NCBI GenBank assembly: GCA_037043015.1
Contig: CM073322.1
Coordinates: 22,100,364 to 22,164,363, forward strand
Reading direction: 5' to 3'
Source of the DNA: Bryum argenteum
Taxonomy: Eukaryota > Streptophyta > Bryopsida > Bryales > Bryaceae
DNA: 64,000 nucleotides
Of the stretch, positions 10,578-20,120 are shown piece after piece (the first letter of the stretch is position 1; the number at the start of each line of letters is the position of its first letter). The translations under genes and the position numbers were made by a program. The notes under the pieces are model-generated. The model saw only the letters and a list, made by a program, of their open reading frames with translations. It did not search any database and was not told the origin of the DNA.

Positions 10578-12278
10578 ATGGAGTGGATGACAAAGGCGCA
10601 TAGAAGTGGACCTATGCAGCACCTAATTGGATTTGGACAAATGCACAGTACGATAATATCATTCAAATATTGTCAAACACCCGTACACCATTTGGTTATG
10701 GGTCAAGCTTCCGCCACAAGTTCAACAACTGCAAACTGGTGGGTTTCAAAACACATGACTATCATAACCTCTTACATGATTTGCTTCCTATAGTAGTCAG
10801 AGGCACACTAACGGAGGGTATCCGGAAGATTGTATACCGTTTAGGAGCCCTTTTCCGATGGGTGTGTTCAAAAGAAATTAGAATTTCTGATTGCCAAAAG
10901 ATGAAAATAGAGGCCGTAGAAATTTTGTGTGAAATGGAGATGCACTTACCTATATCAGAGTTTGACATCCAATTTCATAATATACTACATATAGTGGAGG
11001 AAGTTGAACTTGCGGGCCCTGTATCTATTCGTTGGATGTACCATATCGAACGGTACCTAAAAGTCCTGAAAAGACTTTGTACGGCGGAGGGCCCGCCTGG
11101 AGGGATCCATTCTTTGAGGATATATATGTGCAGAATCTATGTTCCGCGTGAATGAGTATACACAAAGGTTGCACCTCCATGCTTCTAGACTTCAAAAACC
11201 AACAGAAGAGGATGCTCGTGTTAGTGGCTTAGTATTACCCAAGGTAGGTTCCCTCCAAACATTAGATTCTATATTTAGGGAACAGGCCCATAGATTTATG
11301 GTTCTAAACGCACCGTTTATGGAGACTTATAGGGATCGATATGAGGTTGAATGTGCTAGCATGTCTAGAAAACCTACTTTAAAGGATTGGGTTCTAGAAG
11401 CAGTTCGTGTAGACATTGCAAGCGGGAAGGAGGTGCCCCAAATGGTACTGGATTTAGTCGTAGGACCAGGGGAGAAAGGTTATTTCAACACCATGTGTTG
11501 GGCGTATGGAAACCACTTCCGTATAATGGCAAGAGACATGAAAAAGAAGTGTACCTTTGATTGTGGTGTGTCAGCCGTATATGAGGTTGGAGGTCGTCCA
11601 ACGGAGTTTTATGGCTATGTGGACACCATTGTCAGACTTAACTTTGATAGTTTTGAAACCGTTCTATTTAAATGCCAATTTTGGGATTCTATTATATGCC
11701 AACATGGATCAAATGCGACTGTTTTAGAAGACGAATGTGGATTTGATCGTGTGAAGGCGAGGGAATTCTTGAGAGCCTCGGCGATAGAAGATGATCCATT
11801 TATTTTCCCTAAAGATGTTCAGCAGCTTTTTTACGTTGGCGATCCATTGAATGACGGGTGGAAGTTGGCATTAAAAGTTAATCCACGGTCAAATCTAGTT
11901 GTGTACAAGAGAGTCAACTTAAGTGGGGACGCCAACGTCTCAAAAAACCTCCCTCCTCTCACGAGCGAAACATCAGAGCACGATGGTGTTCGTCATTCAA
12001 ACGAAGGACATCCCGGGCTGCTGAATCAAGGTGATCTTGTAGCAATTGAAGCTGATGACAATGCCAGAGAAGGAGTAGACGTCGATGAAGAAGATGGGGA
12101 GAACATTACTTTATGGGCGGAAGAGTGGGGGGAAGAGTATTACTCTGATGAAGAAAACGCTAGAAACATGTTATCTGAAATTCCCGAAGGTGTCCTACAA
12201 TTCGCAGAACCGGAAGAGCTAGAAGACATAGGTAGCGATGGAGAATTGGAGGATAGAAGTAGCATACCCCGGTTGTGA
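10578..12278 (+). pseudogene. CACTA (En/Spm) TNP2-like transposase, C-terminal remnant
   Basis: Two overlapping frames. 10670-11155 carries a DUF4218-type segment: KTHDYHNLLHDLLPIVVRG, then EILCEMEMHLPISEFDIQFH and SIRWMYHIERYLKVLKR. 11139-12278 (379 codons) continues with FREQAHRFMVLN and a DUF4216-type segment: YGYVDTIVRLNF, LFKCQFWDS, and PFIFPKDVQQLFYVGDPL followed by an acidic tail. These two domains sit in this order at the C-terminus of plant TNP2 transposases. A frameshift joins them near 11100-11150. The N-terminal transposase core is missing and no paired CACTA ends were identified, so this is a fragment. The host-like codon use and long second frame suggest moderate age. Confidence 0.72.
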
Positions 12279-13750
12279 AAGAAGGTAATCTTTACCAAGA
12301 ATTTTCCCGGATAAGCGACTGTACTATTGAGGGGGAAGAATACCCGATATGGTATTACCCCAGACGCCTTCGCATTCCTTAAACCCTAAACCTTCTCTTG
12401 GTAGTTTATGTGCGTTGTCGTTTTCTTCCGTGGTCCACAGGTGGGGCGAGAATTTCTGTTTTAGGAGGCGGCAAAGTTGTTCACTGGATGACGATAGTCG
12501 TGGGGGGCATGATTTGCAGACTTTTAGGCGCAAGTGGCCGGAGTGTGGTCCTCATGTTGAAAGCCGAAAGCCTCGAAGCAGAGAGTCAAACAGGTGTTGC
12601 AGATTCAGAGGCCGATTCGTTTCCAGTGGTGAGGACACGAGACGGGGACCGGTTGCAACAGAGACCTAGGAGGACGTAGCTGCTGAATTTTTTGGCGGAA
12701 GCGGCGAAGGAGTAGTTCTCACAGAATGCGGAATCATTTGCGATGTTCTCCCTTCTGCGCGGTTATTGCGATTTACTTCAACGTAAGAAGAGGACCTCAA
12801 ATGTATAAGGTTTAGGGTAAATTGCCGACAATTTTGGAGGTTATAATTTGTAGGGACTCAAACTACCGCACAATAGCTCATCTTTGAGCCGAGTCCGCAA
12901 GAAGTTCGAATTAATTCCCTAGAAGCCTGGTTGATATGTGGGACGAAAGGTTCGGCCGTCCGGAAGTAATGGTTGCTCGTAACTTGGGTCGTTCAGCCGA
13001 ATGCGTGGAGACGATGTGGGACAGCTTAAATCGGAATGACGCTATTTCAGGTATGATGTTTTGTCGCTTTTTATTACCTGCTTATCACCATGAGTCATAC
13101 CTGCAGCAGGGTGCTGATAAAACGGAGGTGCTCAGATTTTTGGCGCAATTGGCCAGAGACTGGTCCTATCAGGTGATAGTTTTTGCCTTTCAATTTTGCC
13201 CTTGTAGACCGCTCGCATTGTGTATTCGAGCGGCAGGAGCAACCTCATCTGTTCCCATCATTAACCAGTCTTAGTTGTATTCTTCTGGAATGTTTGGATT
13301 GCCTTTGTTGTTTTAAGCGCTCACTAATGTTGTAATATATTTGTGCAGCGGCAAGCGGCAGCACCCCCCCGTATGATCTCCGTCGAATAGTGAAGGGCTC
13401 TAAATTCCGGTGTGTTCCTGGACCTCTGAGAACTCTGCATTATCTTTTGTTGGTCAGTCTTCGTTCACAATGAGCATCTTGGAAATGTTCCTTTCAGTGA
13501 AGCTTAAGAGCTTTCAGAATCGAAGTGAGAGGTCTTTCTAAATGTGACCTAATAGCACGACTACAGACTATGCTGCCTCTATATTACAGTTCATGGTCGA
13601 TTTTTTGCTAACCGTAAGACATTCCAATTCCAGGTGGTGAAAAAAATATGGCTCCGAAGCGCGAATCAGGCACACCTATGCCACATCTCCCTTCGGCATT
13701 TAGAAGACCAGTAACTTGGCACGGAGTATCAAATTGTAGGCGGTAGCCGT
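12279..13750 (+). other. Possible 5' exons of an unrecognised gene
   Basis: A telo-box lies at 12381. Short + strand frames follow: 12398-12679, whose reading frame has no obvious domain, and 12936-13274, which begins MWDERFGRPEVMVARNLG. Several AG acceptors and GT donors are present, but no joined reading frame could be settled by eye. I do not recognise the products. The stretch may be the 5' part of the gene whose F-box-like piece is at 13751, or a degenerate copy. Confidence 0.25.
12381..12389 (+). promoter_or_regulatory. Telo-box
   Basis: AAACCCTAA followed by ACC. The same box sits just upstream of several genes in this window, which suggests a promoter here for + strand transcription. 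Confidence 0.4.
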
Positions 13751-14137
13751 GTGAAGACGTATGACGAACTAAGGAAGGAACTCAACGCTCTGCCAGACTA
13801 CATTCCAGAGCACGGTTACATGGGGTATGATCTGCGCAACTTGGAGCTGATTCCAGGTATTCCCAACGACATCGTAGCAGAATACGTTTGGCCACGAATC
13901 CGGGAGGGCACATACAAGGAGCAGGTCAAGAACTTGTTGAACATGCGGTTTGTGTCGCAGTTTTGGTGTGCGTTTGTTGATCACAGTGATCTTATGGATC
14001 AAATCATGATGCAGAAATACAATAAGGTGGATCGTAGGCGTTTTAGAATCGCACCCACCCGCTTGTTTAAGTTTCCTCGTTTACTAGAAGGCCAGTTTGG
14101 CTCTACATGGGCTGTAATTCATGTCCGGGAGCACTGA
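13751..14137 (+). CDS. Small F-box-like protein or exon, uncertain
   Basis: A 128-codon frame with the segment IPGIPNDIVAEYVWPRI followed about 20 residues later by MRFVSQFWCAFVD. This looks like an F-box: a Pro-Asp start, a conserved middle, then a Trp near the end. F-box proteins bind SKP1 in ubiquitin ligases. The frame start is not certain: the upstream sequence reads through acceptor-like AGs, so this may be an internal exon. No Kelch or LRR repeats follow; downstream DNA to 15.6 kb has only short frames. It could also be a truncated or dead copy. Confidence 0.35.
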   Translation: MKTYDELRKELNALPDYIPEHGYMGYDLRNLELIPGIPNDIVAEYVWPRIREGTYKEQVKNLLNMRFVSQFWCAFVDHSDLMDQIMMQKYNKVDRRRFRIAPTRLFKFPRLLEGQFGSTWAVIHVREH

Positions 14138-15660
14138 AATTGTATGTTTGCTGCAAGCGCTGGGCATGTGATCGGCTAACTGCTCAATGTTTCCAGAGAT
14201 ATGTTTCCTTCGCTCTAAGTTTTGGTAATCGGAAGCCATATGTATGCATCACATTCATCTATTTTCTCCATTATTCGAGATATGCCTACTTCAAAGCTTT
14301 TGTTGTGGGAACTGGGAAGTGAGAATTCTGCAGCAAATGATGCATTTGAATGTCAAAGACACTTCCTGGAGTCTCGGAAATGTTATTAACCGTTTTCGTA
14401 AACTCCAGTATGCAGGTGAGCAAACAAATCATTCAGGTAGTCGCCTAACTTAGAATTAGATGCCGGAGATTCTTAGGGTTATTCTGAATGAAGTTCAATT
14501 CCACCGTTCTCTCCCCATGCATGAACGCGGATGTCATTCCAACTTGCTCGATTGCGAGGATGCTATGTCATAGTTTCCAGAGGTTGCTAACTGCTCAATG
14601 TTTCTCGCAGACAAGAACGGTACTCACGGTTTCAGTGATATTGCCTCTGAAATGGAATGAGTTGTTATCCTGCTAAAGAACGATTCATTTCGATCAGGTA
14701 GGTAGATTACTTGCAGCAATTCATTATGTGATCACCTTGACGAAGATTGTGTTTTATGTATTTCTGTGCTCTTATGCTTGCCGAACTGAATCAACTTCGG
14801 AAGGACCTTTGTGCAGAGACAATCCAAATCAGATCGAACGCAGGAGGCCCTATAGACTTGAGCTTGATGTGGTGGTATTCCAATTGCTTAACACCAGCTT
14901 TTTAACAACCGCTAGAAATAACTATGTGGGAGGTGTGTATTCAGGTGTATGTCTATGCGCACAGCTTTCTACATGTTACAACATTGTGAGGTGTATGTCT
15001 AATTCTCTATACGCATAGCTTTCTACCATGGCCAGTGACAACATTGTGCTTAAGCTGGGATGCAGAAAGCCATAAATTTGGATGGGCACAAATTGTTATA
15101 CTTTCTGCGTCTAAACGTAAAATGCATTCTGTGGGCTAAGATTGTGGTTTTTGTGCTTGCAGTATACCCAAAATGCAAGGGAGACGGGCGGAGACTGAAT
15201 ACAATCTTCTCAGCGCCGGCCAGAGCTCCATCTTCATGCTCGACTACCTTGGCTGAATGCATGTAGCAATGAGCACCATTTCAAGTAGGCAAACAAGGAA
15301 GGACGAATCGTATCACCAGGTCACATAGTGTAGACATGGTTCGGCATCATCTGTATGTCAGAAGCTTGATTGCCTCAGAGCACTAGTTTATAGGCACATT
15401 TTATAGGCTCTCCAGATAAAGGTATTTCATGATGTGAGGACACCAACATTGTAGCTTTTGGAAAGAAAATGCTCATCAGAATGAGAATTTCAGAGCTATG
15501 AGATGTACTTTACCTTGGTCGGGTAAAATGTGATCACTTTTTCCCCTTTGTAAACATTGCAGTTGTAATAAACTGGTCACTTTGATTATTTTCACACCTC
15601 AAGTTCATATTCTTACTAGTACATCTGGGTAAACCGTCTCGTATTAAGAATTTCAGTGCT
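14138..15660. other. No supported gene; short imperfect duplications
   Basis: Only short frames. Two segments share GCTAACTGCTCAATGTTTC (about 14176 and 14585). A second imperfect direct duplication, with GTGTATGTCTA and TAGCTTTCTAC-type words, lies at about 14943-15055. They may be 3' untranslated or eroded coding sequence of the preceding frame. Confidence 0.4.
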
Positions 15661-15683
15661 AAGGGAACGCTCATTCGCATCAA

Positions 15684-15812
15684 AACGTAGTTGCGTTTGG
15701 CACAACGTAGCTCAAACCGGGACCGCTACCTCAGAATATGCGTATTCTTATTTAACGTAGCAATGTTGCCCAAAACGTAGTAAACACCGGTAACGTAGTT
15801 CAAAAAACGTAG
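15684..15812. repeat. Cluster of six AACGTAG motifs
   Basis: AACGTAG occurs at 15684, 15704, 15754, 15774, 15792 and 15806, all on the + strand, at start-to-start spacings of about 20, 50, 20, 18 and 14 bp. Each contains the ACGT core bound by plant bZIP-type factors. No gene is adjacent within 1 kb except SRPRA downstream. Confidence 0.8.
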
Positions 15813-15834
15813 TTCCTAGAGTATGATTCTAGTA

Positions 15835-15992
15835 GTGTGGGGAACAAGGCACAAGAGAACACGAGAACAAGGGCAAGAGGGAACGGGAAACAAGGTGGAA
15901 ACGGAAGATTTGAAACGAGGAACAAGGAATGGGAAACTAGATATGAAGAATTGGAAATGGGGAACAAGGGAAGAACACCATATAAATAATTG
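15835..15992 (+). repeat. Purine-rich block with GGAACAAGG repeats
   Basis: The + strand is almost all A and G with scattered C. GGAACAAGG recurs at about 15840, 15920 and 15961. This is strand-asymmetric low-complexity sequence. Confidence 0.8.
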
Positions 15993-16370
15993 CCCCTTTG
16001 ACACGACGGGTAGCTTACTCGAATACACATATAGTACGTGTAGATTCACAAATGTTGCCACATAATTGACCTTTCACTATAGACCAAGTATACTGGAAAA
16101 AATTGCACACAATAGCATTTGAAAAGTTGTATCAAACTTGTCTATACTAGGCCTGTGTTTTGTAGAAGGAGAACTAGAAACCCTCTAGTTAGGGTCGCTT
16201 TACACTATGGACCATGAAAGATTGACCATGGCCTTCTAGAATCTGGGATTGGAGAGTAATGTGCTCTTGGTTCCATTTGGCTTTACACTACCTCAAAAAG
16301 AGGAGAATGACCACTAACTTTTAGGTCCCCAAAGTACGCTAAATTCTCCATAATGGTAAATGTTATCATA

Positions 16371-16430
16371 GTCTCCTTGATTATAGTTGAGTAAAAGGAA
16401 ATGCCTAGACTCAATTTCAATCAAGGAGAC
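16371..16430. repeat. Short hairpin
   Basis: GTCTCCTTGATT...TTGAGT (16371-16392) is the inverted copy of 16408-16430 with about three mismatches and a 15-nt loop. Confidence 0.75.
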
Positions 16431-16624
16431 CATGAAACTTAAAAATTATTGATTGGCTAATGTTCAAGTTTATAAAAAGAAAGAAGGAAAAAGGGGAGGG
16501 TAAAAGAGAAAATGATGAGGTTTTAGATTAGAAACCTTAGCTTAAACTTGTCTAGATCAAAATCCAAAAATCCACTTTACACTGTAAGAGTAACCAAGCT
16601 GCTCATAAAACTATATTTAATTAT

Positions 16625-16662
16625 TCATGGTTATGGCTTGTGACCAAGAGCCATAACCATGA
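16625..16662. repeat. Short hairpin
   Basis: TCATGGTTATGGCT (16625-16638) pairs perfectly with AGCCATAACCATGA (16649-16662) around a 10-nt loop. Confidence 0.8.
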
Positions 16663-16890
16663 AAATAATTTTACTTCTCTTGGTCCGGCTCTTGGTCCAT
16701 AGTGTCAAAGGGAGGGGGCTCCACATTTTTCAATTCCGAAGGTTCGTGGAGTGGGACGAGCCATGCTCCCTGCCCACGTGTTATTTCCTCGTGCTTTCGG
16801 AGAAAGTCCACGACGACCGTCGAAATAGACAACCGGATCTGACCGACCGAGCACGACTTTCGCGGACGGACGTCCACGTCCACGACGAGT

Positions 16891-16899
16891 AAACCCTAA
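16891..16899 (+). promoter_or_regulatory. Telo-box upstream of SRPRA
   Basis: AAACCCTAA lies about 190 bp before the SRPRA start codon. Such boxes are common in promoters of plant translation and secretion housekeeping genes. Confidence 0.5.
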
Positions 16900-17085
16900 T
16901 TTTCACGCTAGTACTCCTCGATCACTCCGTCGCCACTCGTTGTAATGGTGCTCTCCTTCGATCGCCTGCAACGCTCGGTTTAGGCCTTCTAGATTTGCAT
17001 TTCTTTTCTCTCTTGTCACCAGGTTTCCCGATCTTCCTTTTTTTTTGACGTCGCAGTTTAGTCTTGTGCTTGTGCGCCTGTCACC

Positions 17086-18984
17086 ATGTTGGAGCAATTT
17101 CTTATTTTCACTCGCGGGGGTTTGGTGCTATGGTCGTGCCTGGAGGTGGGCAAGGCGCTCAAGGGCTCTCCCGTCGATGCCCTCATCCGCACATGCCTCT
17201 TGGAGGAGCGCGCCGGTGATTCTTCTTTCCAGTACGATACCGCAGGCGCGGGCTACACCTTGAAGTGGCGCTTCCACAATGAACTCGGATTGGTCTTTGT
17301 GGCTGTGTATCAGCGCATGCTGCATCTTCTCTACGTCGATGAGCTTCTGGAAAAGGTGATGCGCGAGTTTTCCATGCTCTTTGTTCCCACTAAAACCACT
17401 TACCATGAGTTCGATGATACCTATCGCCACCTCTTGAAAGAAGCTGAAGCGAATTCTCAGCTCAAGCGGGCTGGCCAACATCGGCCTATAGAGAATTCTA
17501 AGAAAGGATCTGAGTCGCAAGCCCGCCCGGGACAGAAGAAAGGAGTGAAATCGGCAGGTGTGAAAACTCTAGTGTCGTCCGCGGACGAGGATGGCGAAGC
17601 GAATGGTAATGGTAATGGACATGCGAAGAGTAACGGAGTTACTCACTCTAAGGTGAATAGCAGCAGTGCGAGTGGGAGCAGCAGTGACGATGACAATGCT
17701 GCGAACAAGGAAACTGCTTTTGATGTAAATAAATTAGCTAAGCTTAGGAGCGGCAAGGGGCCGAAGAAAACCTTATCTGGTTTGGAAGGTCTGAAGGTAG
17801 CTTCCAAGGAGGATGTCGGATCGAAGAAGACGATAAAGAAGAAGAGGGTTTGGGGTGACGCTCCCCCTCCCTCGAAACTCGATTTCACGGACCCCCTGCC
17901 CAAAGATGAGGGCGAGGACAAGGCCGATGTTGCTGGACTCGAGAAGGGGTTAAGTTTGATGGACAAAGACGATGAGGATGAGAATTTTCAAGTGGAAGAT
18001 TTGGAGGACGAGGAAGATGAGGAAGATGTTAGTGCGAAGAAAGCTGCGCCGAAGAAGGGTTGGTTATCTTCTCTTGTGCAAACCGTGGCAGGGAAACCAG
18101 CTCTTGAGCATGCCGATCTAGAGCCAGCTCTGAAGATTTTCAAGGAGCGGTTGATGACGAAGAATGTGGCGACAGACATTGCTGAGAAGCTGTGTGAATC
18201 GGTTGCTGCAAGCCTGGTTGGGAAGAAGCAGGGCTCTTTTACCCGCATCTCAACGACTGTGCAGGCGGCGATGGAAGAAGCCCTCGTTCGGATCCTGACC
18301 CCGAAGCGTTCTGTGGATATTTTGCGCGATGTTCACCGGGCTAAGGAGGCTGGCAGACCTTACACGATCGTGTTCGTGGGCGTGAATGGAGTGGGAAAGT
18401 CTACGAACCTGGCGAAGGTGGCTTATTGGCTGCAACAGCACGACATCAAGGTGATGATGGCTGCGTGTGACACATTTCGTTCGGGTGCTGTGGAGCAGCT
18501 TCGTACGCATGCTCGCAGGCTCCAGATCCCGATCTTCGAGCGAGGGTATGAGAAGGATCCCGCCGTGGTTGCTAGGGACGCGATCTTCGAAGCCAAGCGA
18601 ACGAAGCAGGATGTGGTTCTTGTGGATACTGCTGGGCGTATGCAGGATAACGAGCCTCTGATGAGGGCATTGTCAAAGCTGATTAACATGAATGACCCGG
18701 ACTTGGTGTTGTTCGTTGGAGAAGCTCTTGTTGGCAATGACGGTGTTCATCAGCTGACGCAGTTCAACCAGAAGCTGGCTGATCTTTCCACCACGTCCAC
18801 TGAAACACAGAAGATTGATGGAATTCTACTGACCAAGTTCGATACCATCGATGACAAGGTTGGAGCGGCACTCTCCATGGTGTACATCTCAGGGGCGCCG
18901 GTGATGTTCGTGGGGTGTGGCCAGAGCTACACCGACTTGAAGAAGCTCAACGTCAAGTCTGTCATGAAATCTCTCCTGTCTTAA
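17086..18984 (+). CDS. SRPRA: Signal recognition particle receptor subunit alpha
   Basis: An uninterrupted 632-codon gene, ATG to TAA. The product is the GTPase of the ER-membrane SRP receptor; it pairs with SRP54 to hand ribosome-nascent chain complexes to the translocon. The N-terminus (MLEQFLIFTRGG...) is the SRX longin-like domain that binds SR-beta, about residues 1-150. A Lys/Asp/Glu-rich, low-complexity linker spans about 150-330. The NG domain follows: GVNGVGKST (P-loop, about 432-440), DTFRSGAVEQLRTHA, DTAGR (from about 514) and TKFD (583-586), ending in CGQSYTDLKKLNVKSVM. Length is normal for the family. The start is the first ATG, in context ACCATGTTG, 190 bp after a telo-box. The lack of introns contrasts with all neighbours. 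RECG converges on it from the other strand. Confidence 0.97.
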   Translation: MLEQFLIFTRGGLVLWSCLEVGKALKGSPVDALIRTCLLEERAGDSSFQYDTAGAGYTLKWRFHNELGLVFVAVYQRMLHLLYVDELLEKVMREFSMLFVPTKTTYHEFDDTYRHLLKEAEANSQLKRAGQHRPIENSKKGSESQARPGQKKGVKSAGVKTLVSSADEDGEANGNGNGHAKSNGVTHSKVNSSSASGSSSDDDNAANKETAFDVNKLAKLRSGKGPKKTLSGLEGLKVASKEDVGSKKTIKKKRVWGDAPPPSKLDFTDPLPKDEGEDKADVAGLEKGLSLMDKDDEDENFQVEDLEDEEDEEDVSAKKAAPKKGWLSSLVQTVAGKPALEHADLEPALKIFKERLMTKNVATDIAEKLCESVAASLVGKKQGSFTRISTTVQAAMEEALVRILTPKRSVDILRDVHRAKEAGRPYTIVFVGVNGVGKSTNLAKVAYWLQQHDIKVMMAACDTFRSGAVEQLRTHARRLQIPIFERGYEKDPAVVARDAIFEAKRTKQDVVLVDTAGRMQDNEPLMRALSKLINMNDPDLVLFVGEALVGNDGVHQLTQFNQKLADLSTTSTETQKIDGILLTKFDTIDDKVGAALSMVYISGAPVMFVGCGQSYTDLKKLNVKSVMKSLLS

Positions 18985-20120
18985 CTTTTGCAGTAGTTAG
19001 ACATCATCGTCCTACTGGTCTCTATGCATTTTAAGAACTGACCTACCTCATCCTTATCTGTAGCATGATGGCATCGAATCTTCAAGTATACTTGAGATTG
19101 GCGGTTATGTTTGTCACAGGGAGGGTTAGCAATATCGCTTTTCATTGGCATCCGTGTGTAATATACCATAATGTTCTATGTACTCCTTTCCTTGATGAAG
19201 GTTATTCTAGTCTTGGTGGTGGTTTATCTGAGTTTCCCATGTATAGTCACCTGTGTAATGTTCTCTGAGTCACTTGCCAACGTTGTCAGATGATTCTGTA
19301 CTTATCAATGTTGTGTTAATGTTATACGGTTGGATTGCATTGGTCATCCTTGTTACTGTGCTTATATGAGGGCTTGCGTGTTCAAGCCTTAGCTTCTCTA
19401 CCTACGACAATGTACCACAGAATTGGTGCAACGTCTTAGTCCCATCCTGTGGACATACTCCCTTTGTGCTGGGGCCTTTCCCTGATGTATGCAATATCTG
19501 GGTTTTTAAACGTTTATTTTTGGACCTTGCTCCTCTTTATCATGTATACATGCAATACAGCTCCGTTCAAGGTTTCTTAAGTGCTTTTACGACTATCGGA
19601 ACGGTGTGCTGATTGACGCTTTACCCTGACTTAAGATTACATGGTCAACCTAACAGCGTCATTATAGTTAGGTTTTCAGTATTGGCTATCAGGTAGGGGC
19701 TCCCTTCACCGACGAGGTACTCAATGACCTTTGCATGTACATTCGATGTGTTGTCTGAAAGGAGGAAGAAATTGTTCGTTTTCTTGAAAGGAGAAAGATA
19801 ATGTTGATTATTTGAAACATTACAATCAGACTGAGCATAGAGCATGGCAATGTTGACATTTACAATAGATTGGACAATAAACAATCTGAGCTCCAGAGAA
19901 ATACAAAGTAAGAAGTGTATTGACATTCTTTTGCAACACTCTTGATGCAAGATTGTCATAAACTTAGTACCCACATCTTTTTGAGAACCGATACACAGCT
20001 GATCCTAACTGCAAGGTATTGTTTCTACCAACAAAATTAGATTACTCGTGCCAATCAGGTGTAATGTCAACCTGAAAAGCAGCTCCGAAGTGGTCATCGC
20101 GAAGAACAGCCTGAGAAACA
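18985..20120. other. 3' regions between convergent SRPRA and RECG
   Basis: No gene seen. AT-rich sequence with only short frames; it must hold the 3' untranslated regions and polyadenylation sites of both convergent genes. Confidence 0.7.

Larger units (their letters stand above)
15993..16713. mobile_element. Candidate non-autonomous foldback element (MITE-like)
   Basis: CCCCTTTGACAC at 15993 and GTGTCAAAGGGA at 16702 are inverted copies (11 of 12). The related motif CACTATRGACCA occurs inside at about 16074 and 16202, and inverted at about 16694. Two internal hairpins are present. No clear target duplication was found and the ends are tentative, so this could be chance subrepeats rather than an element. 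Confidence 0.35.
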
